From positions 7,318,501 to 7,382,500 of the forward strand of contig NC_091115.1 in NCBI RefSeq assembly GCF_024713975.1: 64,000 nt of DNA. The letters run 5' to 3'. This stretch comes from Paralichthys olivaceus. Taxonomy: Eukaryota > Chordata > Actinopteri > Pleuronectiformes > Paralichthyidae. This document shows positions 23,629 to 42,675 of the stretch, piece by piece. The position numbers and the translations under genes were made by a program. Positions within the stretch are counted from its first letter, which is position 1. Every line of letters starts with the position of its first letter. The notes beneath the pieces were generated by a model. That model had not been told where the DNA came from. It saw only the letters and a list, made by a program, of their open reading frames with translations, and did no database searches.

Positions 23629-23939
23629 ATACAATAAAGTTGTGATCATCACAAGGAAATAACCAAGATCCTCTGCTCCTGCCTGTGATTCCTGAAACCC
23701 CCCCCCCCCAGGACTCTTTGAAACTTTGGCAGCAGCAGGTAAGTTTGACGAGCACGCGCTTTCGCCAAATTAAGGTCAAACTAGCACAGAAATAAATTCA
23801 AACCTTCGTCCCCCTCTCACCGGGCTAAACCATGAACACCAAGAGCTGCAGTAGACTCACCTGAGGAGTCCTGAGCTGCGGATCTTCTCCGGAGACTGTC
23901 CGCATCATCTGGCACCGACGAAGTCTTTCTGTCCGACAT
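16352..23939 (-). CDS. cax1: Cation/H+ exchanger, CAX type II (cax1-like), complete
   Basis: Twenty coding exons (minus): 23939-23861, 22916-22752, 22460-22333, 21829-21721, 21618-21502, 21415-21354, 21217-21029, 20953-20768, 20372-20273, 20054-19913, 19792-19609, 19473-19374, 19263-19145, 18825-18788, 18702-18575, 18173-18037, 17352-17258, 16815-16737, 16644-16536 and 16425-16352, giving 779 aa. CAX proteins exchange Ca2+ or other cations for H+ across acidic-organelle membranes. The long hydrophilic N-terminus (about 160 aa), early membrane segments (FGNIIYVFLFGWW) and later core fit type II CAX. The two alpha repeats show GAVVNATFGSITEM and VPELPEIVNGIQFA. A luminal loop holds CESC and CKDC pairs, and a second loop is His-rich (GHGGHAHGGHH). 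The C-terminal segment is ALVVVYLILLALYFF. The family is known from zebrafish and is missing in mammals. The intron after exon 9 is U12-type. An interspersed repeat in the intron after exon 17 carries hormone-receptor-like sites. Confidence 0.93.
16861..17160. repeat. Teleost interspersed repeat, about three diverged units
   Basis: Units beginning GTGAGGTCACCGTGACC, GTGAGGCCACTGTGACC and CTGCGACCAATACATTTG are each followed by versions of AATCAGTTCATC and GTCCAAGTGAACATTTGT. I recognise this as a repeat widespread in teleost introns and UTRs. It sits in the cax1 intron between exons 17 and 18, next to a (TATT)n tract. The family class is not known to me. Confidence 0.6.
16910..16930. promoter_or_regulatory. 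Perfect ERE palindrome overlapping a DR1 half-site array
   Basis: The bases read AGGTCACCGTGACCT (consensus estrogen response element, three-base spacer), immediately extended to TGACCTTTGACC. On the minus strand the extension is GGTCAAAGGTCA, a DR1 as bound by RXR/PPAR/HNF4 dimers. The site belongs to an interspersed repeat inside a cax1 intron. Binding or function is not shown by sequence alone. Confidence 0.5.
17640..18025 (+). mobile_element. Old teleost retroposon copy ending near a cax1 splice donor
   Basis: The plus strand contains CTGGGAGAGGGATCCCTCA, CTCTCCCTAAGGTTTCTG and the tail TATATAAATAAAGTTTGATTGA. I recognise this 3' end as that of a very common teleost non-coding retroposon. 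The left limit is uncertain. It lies antisense in the cax1 intron after exon 16, and its tail ends about 10 bases from that exon's donor. Confidence 0.5.
18175..18215. repeat. (CA)n-rich tract in cax1 intron
   Basis: Imperfect CACACA/CGCACA repeat directly upstream of exon 16 on the minus strand. It forms a TG-rich stretch in the polypyrimidine-tract position, ending in TGTCACCAG. Confidence 0.7.
18905..18942 (+). repeat. Short retroposon tail remnant
   Basis: CCCCTCGGGGATAATAAATTAAATCAATCAATCAA resembles the 3' tail of fish LINE/SINE families (CCC..GGGGAT, AATAAA, then a GATT-like tetramer repeat). Only the tail is visible, so the call is tentative. Confidence 0.35.
20055..20272 (-). other. 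cax1: U12-type GT-AG intron in cax1
   Basis: The minus-strand donor after ...AACATTTTCGCTCTCA is GTATCCTTT, an exact U12 GT-AG donor. Near the 3' end the strand reads TTCCTTAAG, 8 of 9 bases of the U12 branch consensus, about 17 nt before the terminal AG of CCCTGCAG. Splicing gives GINIFALNLLPLVLIT in an open frame. Confidence 0.88.
23597..23622. repeat. (AC)n microsatellite
   Basis: About 13 AC units in the first cax1 intron; a poly-C run lies nearby at 23698-23709. Confidence 0.9.
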
Positions 23940-26563
23940 GCTGAGTGTTTACTACACGTGTCCACCCTGCGTGTGTGCGTGTGTGTGTGTGTCTATGTGT
24001 GTGTGAGCTTCTTCCTCTCTTTATATCCTGATCTGTCACTGGCTGCTTACTGACGCCCTGCAGGGGCGGAGGAGCAGGGTGGAACAGGGGGGGGACGACT
24101 CCCAAGTTTAAATTGTATAGTTTTTTAGAATATATATAAATTTGCACATCATAAACTTATGTTTTATTTTAAGTGAGAGTGAGACTGGTAATCACTTTTT
24201 TTAACTATTCAAAACCACTTTGTGCTGGATTTAAAAATCTGACACTTTAGCAAATGTAAGAATAAAATAAAGACACAGTAGCAGAAAGCTATGAGTGTTT
24301 TGTTTTAATTGATACTTTGGTGTATTTGTTTTTTTTACTGTTTAAAACCACGACGTAAGGGATTTTTAAATTTCACACCCCTCTAGTGCAAGAATCCATA
24401 AAGTGCAGAAAGCTGTGAATGCTGCAAAGGTTGATGTTCATCTATCTGAAGTGACAATCACAAATATGAAGGATTATTTTATTTACGTAAAAACAACAAA
24501 AAATACACTTGCATGGTAAAAATGACAGTAAATGTTTTTTTACACAAAAGGCAACACAGACTGGCCCATTGATAAATCTCTTGATGCCTAAGAAAAGACG
24601 TACAAAGTCTCAAAAGTAATTCTCATTTGATTTCTTAATAATATTTGGAGGAAACGTTTGGGCAGACATTGCTTCATTACCTCCGCTGAGGAGGTTATTT
24701 TTTCACCCCCATCTGTTTGTGTGTTTGTTAGCAGGATTACGCAAAAACTGATTAATGGATCTTGGACAGTGGGGCCTTGGCAAGGGTTTATGGTCTACTG
24801 AGTTTCTGTACATCATTAAATTCATAGCGGAGTGTTCACTATTCCTAACATAAATAATCCTCTTTCATACACATGACAATACATATTAGACAAAGCTCGT
24901 TCTCCATTGGCTAAGAGGCATCTAGCACCATCTACTTCAGCATCATTTATCCACTGTGAGAGTAACATGTCAACACAAGGGGATATTTTGGTTACAGCAC
25001 AAGTACAGTGACAACTTTTTTAATAGCATAATCAACTCTTCCCTTTTTATATATGATGTCAGCAGAGTATCAAGAGATTCGATGTATAAATTTGTACAAA
25101 TTATACTCTTATTGAGAAGTCTATGAACAGCCTTTGTACAGGAAACGCATTAAGGAAAAAGAGCGACAGAGATGTGGAAGCATTTTGTTCAGATTTAAAA
25201 AAAATATTTTTATGTCCATTGCAGTGTAAAAGACAGAGGAGTTTAAATCTGGACTGAAGAGAAAAAGACACGAAGCCCAGTTTAGACTGAATATTTACAA
25301 CAGATGAACTAACGTACGAACACTGCTGTAAAAAAATAACCCTTTTAAAAATAATTGTATAATGTAATATGTAGTTTTTTCTGTAATATACAAAAAGAAC
25401 GCATTCAGAAAAAAATGTTGACTGCATTAAGTGTTGCACCAGGCAACAGATCATTTCGATGTATCTTAGCTCAGTAACATTTAGTTCTATGAGCTGATTA
25501 ACATTAAAATCATGTTTCTGTTGCTTTGCTGATGTTAAGAAATCAAAGAACATAAGGACATTTGGGTAATTTAGACAAAAAGTGATGTAAATAACCACAG
25601 CGTGAGGTCGGAGTCTTACATATGCGCACACAGATGAATATTACAAAGTTCAAAGTAATTCAAAGTTCAGCAAAGTTGTAGCGGATTTGCTTTGCAAGTG
25701 TTTTGTTTGCCTCCTCACTTGCACAGATTGGAAGTGAACTGTTACCTCTGTGTATTTGTGACCGTGCCTAGAAGCTGTGAAACTGCTGTGAGCTAAACGA
25801 GTCAAGCTTGACCTTTTCCTTCAGTTCTTCATGGCTTCAGTTTACATCCCAGTGTGTAAAAACAAACTCTTAAAGAAATCAATCCTTTAGTGACAGTGAT
25901 ATTAGTACTAATAGAGCAGGGGATAGCGGTAAGTACCTCTAGTTAACTGTACATAAACACATATAACTATTGGCTAAATATTGGTGGGAAGAGCGAAACA
26001 AACATTAACATATAATACAAGAGAAGACCTGGGTTCAAAAGTATTTGCAGGCAGCCTGTAGTTGTGTGGTTTAATGTATGAGTCGAGGTTTTCTGTATTA
26101 TGAGAGTAGGTTTTCTAGGATTACAGCTCAAAAACAATAAATGCAGCACCTTTTATTGTGATCTCCAAAATTAGACGAGTGGGTCAAATAGCAATCATGA
26201 CATTTTGAGTTGAATGTTGAGCTAATAGGGTTTCAAACTAATAATCTATATTGTTTCAAGCCACGAACAGTTTAGCTGCCTCATTTGTATCATCATCATG
26301 AAGTTGCCTTTGAAATTCAATTGGACACAAAGTACAAAATTATTCTTTAACTTATTCACAACTTGTTTTTTTTTTTACTTTATCCTTTTCCTTTAAAAAA
26401 AGAAGAAAAACAAAATTTGAAAGAAAATAAAAATGACCAGCTCAGTTCAGTCTTGAGTCTGGACATTGTTGGTGCACTTTAGTAAGAATTAAGAAGTATC
26501 CAGCACTTTTCATAGCTTACTGTCTGTGTACCGCAAAGAGAGAGACGGTACGGAGCTTTAGTC
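23940..26563. other. cax1 5' flank and smo 3' UTR/intergenic
   Basis: No coding sequence is supported. The part next to 23940 holds the cax1 promoter and 5' UTR with a GT-rich tract (23962-24004). The right part, from 26563 down to about 24478, is plausibly smo 3' UTR; a minus-strand AATAAA lies at 24478-24483. The 176-codon minus-strand open frame at 25101-25631 is AT-rich, Phe/Leu-biased and without recognisable domains. Confidence 0.55.
24679..24810 (+). repeat. Teleost interspersed repeat fragment
   Basis: ACCTCCGCTGAGGAGGTTAT followed by GTTTGTTAGCAGGATTACGC and AAAAACTGATTAATGGATCT is the start of a repeat I recognise as frequent in teleost genomes. The first 15 bases, CCTCCGCTGAGGAGG, form an inverted repeat. 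The copy is 3'-truncated and non-coding. Confidence 0.5.
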
Positions 26564-33748
<7,185 letters not shown>

Positions 33749-34325
33749 CTTGGGTTTGAGAGAGAAGCAACTGTGCAGGAAAAATAATAATAATACAGTG
33801 TATTCTCTTATATTCTGGTGCGTAAATGGTCCTTTGTCAGTAATCCAGACAGGATGTTTCCTTCTTTACATGAAGAATTCATTATTTCCATGCTGAAGAA
33901 AATCTCTGGGCCGCTTCAAAGTTTCCTCCCCAACTTTTTTTTTATCCTCCGATCTTTGCTGGATCCTCCTGAATTCACTCATTATCCAAACTGCTCCAGA
34001 AAGACGCACAGGCTGCAGAGGAACTTCAAAAAATGGATGATCTGCTTATGAAGTTTTGCTTGAGGCTGGGAATTAAAAAAAAAGAAGTAAAAGACATCAG
34101 GCCCGAGGAAAACGTCGCAGCTTCGCCCTCCCCCCACTTTGCAAAAAAACTTGCCATGAAAAGTCTGGATGTGTGTAACCAGATCTGCGGCTCACACGCA
34201 CCACCCCCTTTTCTCCACAGCTCCCACCTCCCTGCGTAATCTGCTGCAGAGGAGAAGAAGAAGCTGCCTCACATCTCTGATGTGTCTGGATTTGTGGGGT
34301 TTTTGTTGAGTTCAGATCCTTGTTG

Positions 34326-34328
<3 letters not shown>

Positions 34329-34362
<34 letters not shown>
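34329..34362. repeat. (GT)17 microsatellite upstream of smo
   Basis: Perfect GT repeat of about 34 bp, some 0.6 kb before the smo start codon. Confidence 0.95.
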
Positions 34363-34363
<1 letters not shown>

Positions 34364-36040
34364 TCTGGTATGCACATGGTCGAGGACAACCAGGGCAACA
34401 CAACCTCCACCACCTCCTCCTCTACCATCCCCCCCCCCTGCAAGTGGAAGAATGTGTAAGGCCCTTTTCCAAAGTGTCTCCTCTCCAGGAACCCCCCCCC
34501 CAAAACAACTCAGACCCCCCCTCTGGAAAGTGTAGTTTGAATCAGGGCCGATGTGATGTTATTAATCAGGTTGTCAAGGTTTGAGTACCCTTAAACTTTA
34601 TGAGAATAAAGTGATTTACCAGAACAATACACAGAAGCTATACTCAAAGCACTCAGAATAGTATTTATAATTTATATCATGAATTATATTATATTTTAAA
34701 TCAGCATTGAAGACCAGGATTCACAAGCTGCAGCGGCACCAGAGCGGAGCAAACAGAGAAATAAGCATTTCAATAAAATGAATGAAATTTAATAAGAAAT
34801 TGAAGCAATAATGCTAAACTCAATGCACAGGACACTTACATGATATAAGAGAAATACTCTTGCGTGCTCTTGCAAAAGAAATCCAGAAATATAGCACTGC
34901 TATGGTTATAGCCATGATATGTGTATCACATATAATCTAAATATGTTTGAATAATACATTCCATATATAGATATAGTCATTTCAGTCATTGTTGATCAAA
35001 TCCATATTTCTCTAAGTTTGTTCAACTGTGTGATTAAATTCTGTGTAGTTTAATCAAGATCCATGAATTACTCTGAGAAATAAACTTCTCTCGATGTTAA
35101 AGAAGGTGAAAAAAGATCCTGGTGGTTTCCTGACCTGTAACACATCCTCCCACTAAGTTTTCTGGTCCAGCAGTTCTGCTCAATAACACACAAACAGACG
35201 GAAACACAAAGGTAGTACAAATAATATTCATTTATTTTACATCACAATACAAGTACATGAAATAACATCATGATGTAAATGTTTAATGAACAGACACTGT
35301 ATCTGTAACCCCCTCCACCATCTATTCCCAACTACCAGATTAGACTGAACCCATGTGTTAGATTCTGTGACACTTGATATAAACAGAGATACTATCACAC
35401 AGATGTTAGATGATTTCCTCTTTTACATGAATAAATCCTTCTATGAAGAACATGGTGTTTGTTTGCCATTAAAAACATTGTGTGCGTATTATTACATAAA
35501 GATTTGCATGAACATTTTGAGGAGCTGTTACATGTTTGTGTGCCGTGGTGTGAGTCCGTGCTGTGCGTGGGTCGGAGGGAGTGAGGCGGCACAGTAAATA
35601 ACTCCAAACTACACTGAACCAGTTTCCTTTGGGAGGCTCATGATGGACTGGGCTTCCTATCGCCGGGTTAAGGAGGCTGCAGGGATCCTGAACACAAAAC
35701 TCACACACAATGACATTATTCTGTAACCATTACACTATGATGCTTGTGAAATCAGTAAAAAACTGATCTGTGACAGAGTCCGACGTGGTGTAACTGTTGT
35801 TCTCACATCAAATGGACAGTGCACTCGTGGTATTTGCACGGCTGCACATGCTTTGTTTCTCTCCTGGTGTTCTGGGAGTAAAACTGGGTTAACTCTGCCC
35901 CTCCACCGTGTGTGTGTGTGTCTGGGCCTCCTTAAAAAACCCCACAGCAACATGGCTGCCTCTGACTGAGTGAGTCAGAGGCAAGAAAAAAAAAATGAAA
36001 CAGGGACCACACACAGAGTAACAGAGCCGAGGCCATCTCT

Positions 36041-36068
<28 letters not shown>
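36041..36068. repeat. (CA)14 microsatellite
   Basis: Perfect CA repeat in the smo-tspan33 intergenic region. Confidence 0.95.
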
Positions 36069-36071
<3 letters not shown>

Positions 36072-37558
36072 ACAAGAGACAGGGCCACAAACTGTGGTTT
36101 GCACTGTCACTTTTCCACTGTCCTACTAAATTACAAAATGTTGCGCCCCTTAAGTAAAGTGCTTTCATTCCTTTGTGCCTGATGCAGTAGATTCTGAGCT
36201 GAAGGAGTAACCGCAGCTTTAAACTAACACAGAAATGTCATGTTTAGATTGTGGACTTGCGTCAAAGACTGTCAGACTGTTTCATGCTCCCAAAGATTGC
36301 AGGCGTCAGGTTTCAGTGTGTGAACGCCTCAGAACTCAGGGTTTCATTTGCCAAGCGGAGAAATTGGGTGGAGATGAGATGACGGTGTTTTGCTTTAAGG
36401 ATTTATATTGAATTCTGACCTTTACAGCTGTGGATACAAAGAGCAGTTAACATTTATCACCACACTGAATCTGAATCCTGACAAAAACAGTTAAAGTGCA
36501 GCTACTCTTTACTTTGCTGCTAGAGGAAATCGAACTTTTACTGGTTCTGTTTCAATACAGAGAAGGTGCGATTATATTAAATCTGTTTAATGATAGTACG
36601 CAAAATACAACCTCAGCCTGTAGTGGTGACATCAACGAGCAGTTTTCTTTTCTTTTGTGGGAAACCTGAGAGTCCCTGCTCCTTCTGTGTTTTAGTTAAA
36701 AACAAGAAGAATGAAAGAATAAAGGGTGGGAACAGGATTTAAAATACATCAGCCACAACATATGTGCAGAATATGAGCTGTGTGTGCTTTGGCAAAACAT
36801 TTGTTTGGAGTGGCGGTCTGTTCAGACACACACCCCCGCAAAATCCAGCCGCTCTGCAGTCACACCTACCGTCAGCTGGCTGGGGAGGAAGTGACATCAC
36901 ACTGTGCGGTGTGAGGTCTCAGCAGGACAGAAGCCTGACACGACCACGTTGTGAAGCGTCAAGACATTAGTTTGCAGCTCTTATCAAATGAAACATGTTT
37001 GAATCATTGTGTAATAAGAACGTTTGTTATAGTGTAACCGGGGTGGGATGGGTTTCCTGGGTAATTCATCTAGAAGTGAAAAATTGCAAATTCCAGGTCA
37101 GGACACATAATTCTAAAACATGTATGAACACAAAGTGATCCAGCAAATATCAGAAATCTCAATAAGCTGCAAAATAGTTGTAGAAAAAGATATTCCCTTT
37201 TCAGTCCTGCAGCAGTGAGGACGATTAAACAACTTCTTACTCCCACTCCAATTCGGCATCTCATGAAAGGAAGATTATACTGACAGAAGTAATTGATTTA
37301 ATGTCAGTGTGACCCTTGGCACTAAAGACCTCTGCCCCCTGGCTGGGAACCACTGCCTATGAAATGTTTGGTAAATACAGGCATGGTCTGTGTCCAGTGG
37401 GTGGCGACAGAGTGCTATATGTCCATTTGTTTCCTTTTTTCATCCAACAGGAATGAGATGCTCGTACAGATGTTTTTCTTTAGACTGATTCTACCCGTCT
37501 TCCTCCAGCTGCTCGTATCTCCATCTTCCTAGTGTCGTCGATCAGGACCTGGTCTGGG

Positions 37559-40500
37559 TCAGCTCCACGGGTCGGAGCGGTGTTTGAGGTTGTAGTTCTG
37601 CAGCACGATCTGGTCTTTGATCTGGTTGATCAGAATCTGGGACAAGAGGATCCCAACCAGCTGCAGAGGAGAGAAACACAGACGAGAGGATTCAACAGAT
37701 GGATACAACTACTGCGCTGCTTTCAGACGTTTCACTGAACTCCAGAAAATATCCAGAGGGGCGATGCTGTATGTACAACGTAAAGTCTGGATAATGTGCG
37801 TATGTCTGAAAACGGCTTTAGTCTCTTCCTGGTGTCTGATCACATCTCACCTGTGGTATAGCCAATCCCAGTGCGATACCTCCCAGTAGGAACATGTTGC
37901 TGTGAATCCAGTTGACTAATTTATCTATGCAGCCATTGGTGTAGATGTGGTCTCCAGCTTTGAGGTACTCTAAATCCTGCATGCCCTGGCCACACATGGT
38001 GTTGACAACCTCCTGCACATGTGGACATATACTGATGAAAAAACATGAAATACAAAAACAAAGCACAATCAAAGTGTTATCAGCAGCGCCTGCAGAAGGA
38101 CGACCTTGTCTTTGGACATGATGCAGCAGGAGAAGGGGACAGAGCAGCGCTCTCTGCTCGGGTTGTCCTTGTTGCAGTTGAAGTACATGTTCTGGGACCA
38201 GTCGTTGTACGCCACACCACCACAGCAGCCAAACTGAGGAGACGGACAGATGATCAAAACGGAAAAGATTAGAGGACATGTCCGATATCAGTGTGAACAG
38301 ATACAAAAACCTTGTTCCGGCTCCTTTTACTATATTTACTATATATAACCCTTACCTCCATCTGACCAAAATCAATCATGTTTTGCAGATCGATGTCGTC
38401 TCTGTAGTGGACGATGGCGTTGTTGATCATCTCAGTCACTTTGCCCCGTGCCTTGGAAGAGTATTGAAGAAGTGGTTTAGCAGCATGTAGAGAAAACATT
38501 ACACATACATTCATACAATCATACAATCAGAGTATTTATGATGAAGCTATACGCAAAAATAATCTAATCTAATATAACAATGTCATTTATTATCTGTGTT
38601 TACATTTATTTCAAAGTTTTGAAATAAATTGTAAATGTGAAAAATGTGTTTTCAAGCAGATCAATTTTATGCCTGCATTAAACTAACAAGAGAAAATCCT
38701 CCATGTTGTTTGATTTACCGTATCAGAGAAGACGAAGCCCAGGATTCCAGCAGTGAGCTGCAGCAGGAAGATCACTGTCAGAGAGATACAGAACTGAGAG
38801 GGAGAGAGACGTGGTTACAACCATGTAAATATTATCTTATATAATCTGAGGATAGATCCAATGTGATCCTGCGTCTCCATAGAAACTCAGCTGTAGCTTA
38901 TTACAATCACAAGAAAGTCCCCTTAAGATTTAGCCAAACCAATAACTATAAATAAAGATGAACGATGTGACAGCTCCCTTAAAGTGAAGTCAAAGCGCTT
39001 GTTGAATAGATGGTCTCTGTCATTTCAGAGAGTTCTAATCACGCTGACCTACGTTCAAATGTTCATGTTTTTGATACGTTTGATTTCAGTTATTTGATGC
39101 TATAAAAACAAATTATGTTTAAAGTACAAGATGGCGGCTCCTGTATGCAGGACATTCTTTGTGGGACCCCTCACACTCACTACATGTTAAACACCGTGTC
39201 TCTCTGCTCCGCCACATGTCAACAGACCAAAGTTAATCAGAAACAGGATGCACTGAAGCCCGGCTGCTGAGGGACTCCTGACTTACTGTCTGCAGGAGGC
39301 AGATGTTTTCTCGCAGGGAGCCCACGCAGCCACAGAAGGTAAGGATGAACATGAGGAGCCCCACCACCATCAGCATTATCGCAGGGTCCACTGACAGACA
39401 GGCCAGGGCTGCCTCTGAGGTGAAGAAGAAGGTTTGGGTGTGAGAGAAAATCAGTTTCAGACAGAAGAAAGAAATATTTAGAGATGTTTTTAATTATTTT
39501 TCTGTTTATACATTTACAAACTGTTATTTTCCTTTGTTGCTTTTTATTTCCTTTAAAGAATCTAGATTAACACAGATTTGGACGCTGTTTTCCTTCTGTT
39601 CTACATCAAAGCACCAGTAGAGTCCCGACACTCGACACTCCCTCACTAAACGTGCTCTCTCTGTGGAGGATCATTTACCTGCGTGTTTCATCATGCGAGC
39701 ATACACGCCGATCGACACCATCACGAAGGAGATTATCTGAAAAGAGGCCGAAATAAAAGAACGATTTCTTCACACAAACATGATTAATACACAGAAACCA
39801 GACACAACAGAGGGCGAAGAACCATTTCTGTGTTCATACTTGTCGAGGGAGTGGCACCATTCACCAGAACACTCAGTCATGATAATAGCAAAGATGTGGA
39901 GGATGTACAGAGGCACAGACAAGGCTGCTGTGCCCATAGAAGAAAACACTGAGCGAGTCCAGCGTCAAACGAGACGACCACGACGTGTCTGGAGGAGATT
40001 CTGCACATCCTCTCTGCCTCACTTTGACTGAATTCGACCTGGCAGCAACCCGTACCCTTCCCTAAAGAAAGACCCTTTCACTGAGCAGGCTCAATAGAAT
40101 AATAGGGAGCCCTCAGAAACACTCTTCCCACCCTGAATGAAGTGGATCCAGTTACCACAGCAGCTCCTCTGTGGTCGTGGGGCAAAGCTACATTTGTCTG
40201 CCTGTTTTTGTAAAAGGTATAGTTTCACAGAAGTGACACCTGAAGCCAACCAGTGGCTTTTTTAAAGTGTTAAGTTATGTTGAGGGTCAGGAAATGTTTG
40301 CAGCCGTCTTAAAAGCATAATTAAATGCTTTGTTACTTTGGTAATTTAATTGATTTCCATATTTGATTGATCCTCCTTCCTAATTGCAAAGGTTATGAGG
40401 AAAAAATGGACGTTCCAAGGAGATCCCAGACGAGAAGAGAAGAAGCACAGACCTGCAGTAATCATCGCTCCTGCTCACAGCTCATTGTAGCCGGAGGCAA

Positions 40501-41237
40501 CAGAAATGACAACAACACATTCCACATTGAAGAGCTTCAAGTTTTTACACAGCCTTTGTACGTGACGACAGGTCGAGCTCACACACTCACACTGGGTGGT
40601 TTCAAACACGCTCAAAATGAAGAACGATGTTTGAAAAGAGAAGCTACGCAGACTTTATGATGCATGGTTTCGTTCTGTTGTTTGCTCGCTCAGTGAGAAA
40701 TAAGAAAATCTCTGAAGGTTAAAACCTGTGAGGGCAGATCAGCTGTAAAAAAAAAAAAAAGCTGTAAGAAATCTGCTTATGTTACAGTCACAAGGCACCT
40801 GACACTGAAACCCACCAATGTGAACTTTGCTTTGCTCACTGCTGAGCTGTGCTGTTCATTTCAACCCAAATTCTTTACTTTTAAAGTCTAAAGTGAAATC
40901 AGTAACATCCTGTTACATGAATGAACTTCTCCTCAGTCTACAAACTAAGTAAAACTAAATCTGCCTGGTGGAATCAATGTATGTTTTATGTTATAGGTTT
41001 GTTTTCCTTATCAACTTTTATTTATAAGACTTGTATTCCTTCAATAAAAGTAATAAGATGGTCGTCCCTTTATTTACTTACAACAACAGCAGCAGCAACA
41101 TTTAACTTATTTCACAAAGAAATCTTGTAGATCATTTTCAGTTTCTGCATGGACAGAAATATGTGGTTGGGAACTATCCTGTTCTGTATGAAACCTGAAA
41201 ACCACAGCCAGTCGATTTACTGTGTGTGTGTGTGAGA

Positions 41238-41283
<46 letters not shown>

Positions 41284-41662
41284 CCTCTTGCCTGACCACC
41301 TTTCACTCCCACTGAAACTCAAATGTTAAAGAATAACTATGTTAAACAAACAACTACTAAATCTCACTCTCACTCTTCTCCATAGAAACAACATCACACA
41401 ACATAAGCAGGTCACACAGTGATCGTTATAATAACTCAAATAACAGAGAAGTGACTTTAAACTGTGTTTAAACACAGAGCATATGTAGGTGGTGAATGAT
41501 CAACCTGCACACAGGGACTAGTTAAAACACTGTGATCTGTGATCACATCATGGCAGCACTCACCCAGAATAAGAAATTAAACAGGAACAGCAGATACTTG
41601 ACAATCGGACTGACGAAGGAGAAGTCCTCGTCACGTCCAGGTGCTCTGCCTCTGCCTCCCAT
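37559..41662 (-). CDS. tspan33: Tetraspanin-33 (Penumbra), complete
   Basis: Eight coding exons (minus): 41662-41564, 39736-39679, 39414-39287, 38793-38719, 38451-38356, 38233-38105, 38012-37851 and 37660-37559, giving 282 aa (human 283). TSPAN33 belongs to the TspanC8 group, which escorts ADAM10 out of the ER and tunes its shedding activity. In mammals it is prominent in erythroid precursors and activated B cells. Four membrane segments are visible: FVSPIVKYLLFLFNFLFW, then AIMLMVVGLLMFILTFCG, VIFLLQLTAGILGFVF and LLGGIALGLAIPQ. The large loop has the CCGG signature and eight cysteines (CCGG, NC, RC, SCC, MC, GC), the TspanC8 count. The second exon is only 58 nt. Most residues of the loop, such as WSQNMYFNC and GCIDKLVNWIHSN, match human closely. 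It is divergent from the TIN2-like zinc-finger gene. Confidence 0.96.
39737..41563 (-). other. tspan33: tspan33 intron 1
   Basis: No exon is seen. It holds a poly-A run at 40747-40760 flanked on both sides by GCTGTAA, and a (TG)n plus (GA)20 tract at 41220-41280. Confidence 0.75.
41241..41280. repeat. (GA)20 microsatellite
   Basis: Perfect AG/GA repeat in tspan33 intron 1. Confidence 0.95.
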
Positions 41663-42675
41663 GGCGACGTGTGTATCCGTCTGATCCAACAAGCGAGTTA
41701 ACTGAGCAACAACACGAGGTGAGGAGCGCACAGAGAGGTCAGCATGGTGAGGAAGATGAGGAGCTGCTTTGATTCGCACTGATACTCGAGTTGACACAGA
41801 CTGAGACACAGACTGAGACACAGACTGAGACACAGACTCCAGGGTGTGTGTCCTCTGACTGGGCGTGTAGAGACTGTGAGTGTGAGTGTGTGTGTGATAA
41901 CAGGATATGACCATGACAGAATACATACATATGCGTACTTTTAGTTCCATTTACAATGCAAACAGTAAAGTGCACTTTTAGTTTACATTTTATTACATGA
42001 TATTATTTTATATTATATATACTAGTCAGTGCATGTTATGTTTTGACATTAAACTATGACACTAAAGCTTTATCTCAAGCTGATTGGATGTACTTCAACG
42101 TGTTCAGAACAAAATGTTTATTTTGATAATGTATTTAAATGTAAAACTGGATACATGTATAGCAGGTGAAACTATAATGGAAAGTTCATTATTATTATTA
42201 TTATTATTATCTACCAGGCACTTATGTTATTAATGGCTTTAGCGAAAACGTTTTATTTCTGGTTCAATAATAAATGATAATGAATAAAGAACATTTAATG
42301 GTAAAGATCGTGAACAGACATTCTGTGTTGCGACGATCATGGGTGAGATTGTGCGCCACCTACTGGCAGAAACTGCAATTTCCCACAGCGACGTTTGTCT
42401 ATTTGACTTATTTATGAAATAAGTGATACTGTGATAATTAGCTTCTCCTCTCATTTGTCTTTGTATATAATAGTTTATCTGATCCCTCATCACTAACACG
42501 CGCTGTGTTTTAAAGAGTGGGAGAGTTCCGCGGTCCGACCTTTATTTTGAAAGAGCGCGCACACGGAACAACAATGTTCACAACATCCGTTTCACCCGGA
42601 AGTGATTCGTGTTACATCCTGCTTTGTAAGATGAACGTCAAAGTTGAACTTTATTCACGTTAGTAAACCACGAGC
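41663..42675. promoter_or_regulatory. Divergent tspan33 / TIN2-like zinc-finger gene promoter region
   Basis: About 1 kb separates the two start codons. On the tspan33 side there is a 12-bp tandem repeat (next entry). Near the zinc-finger gene the 42500-42600 stretch is GC-richer (GTTCCGCGGTCCGACC, CACCCGGAAGTGATTCGTG). The CCGGAAGTG there is an ETS-type core, common in housekeeping promoters. An (ATT)n tract lies at 42188-42210. No other gene is seen. Confidence 0.5.
41794..41840. repeat. 12-bp tandem repeat, about four copies
   Basis: Unit CTGAGACACAGA repeated about four times, roughly 130-180 bp upstream of the tspan33 start, probably in its 5' UTR or promoter. Confidence 0.9.

Larger units (their letters stand above)
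33749..37558. other. smo 5' flank and tspan33 3' UTR/intergenic
   Basis: No coding sequence is supported. The first 0.6 kb upstream of smo probably holds its 5' UTR and promoter and includes a (GT)17 tract and short poly-C runs. From 37558 down to about 35231 the sequence may be tspan33 3' UTR: a minus-strand AATAAA lies at 35231-35236. A (CA)14 tract lies at 36041-36068. Confidence 0.55.

Noticed and set aside
25101-25631. 176-codon open frame on the minus strand
   Set aside because: Very AT-rich with Phe/Leu/Ser bias and no domain or family resemblance; it lies in the likely smo 3' UTR. No evidence it is translated.
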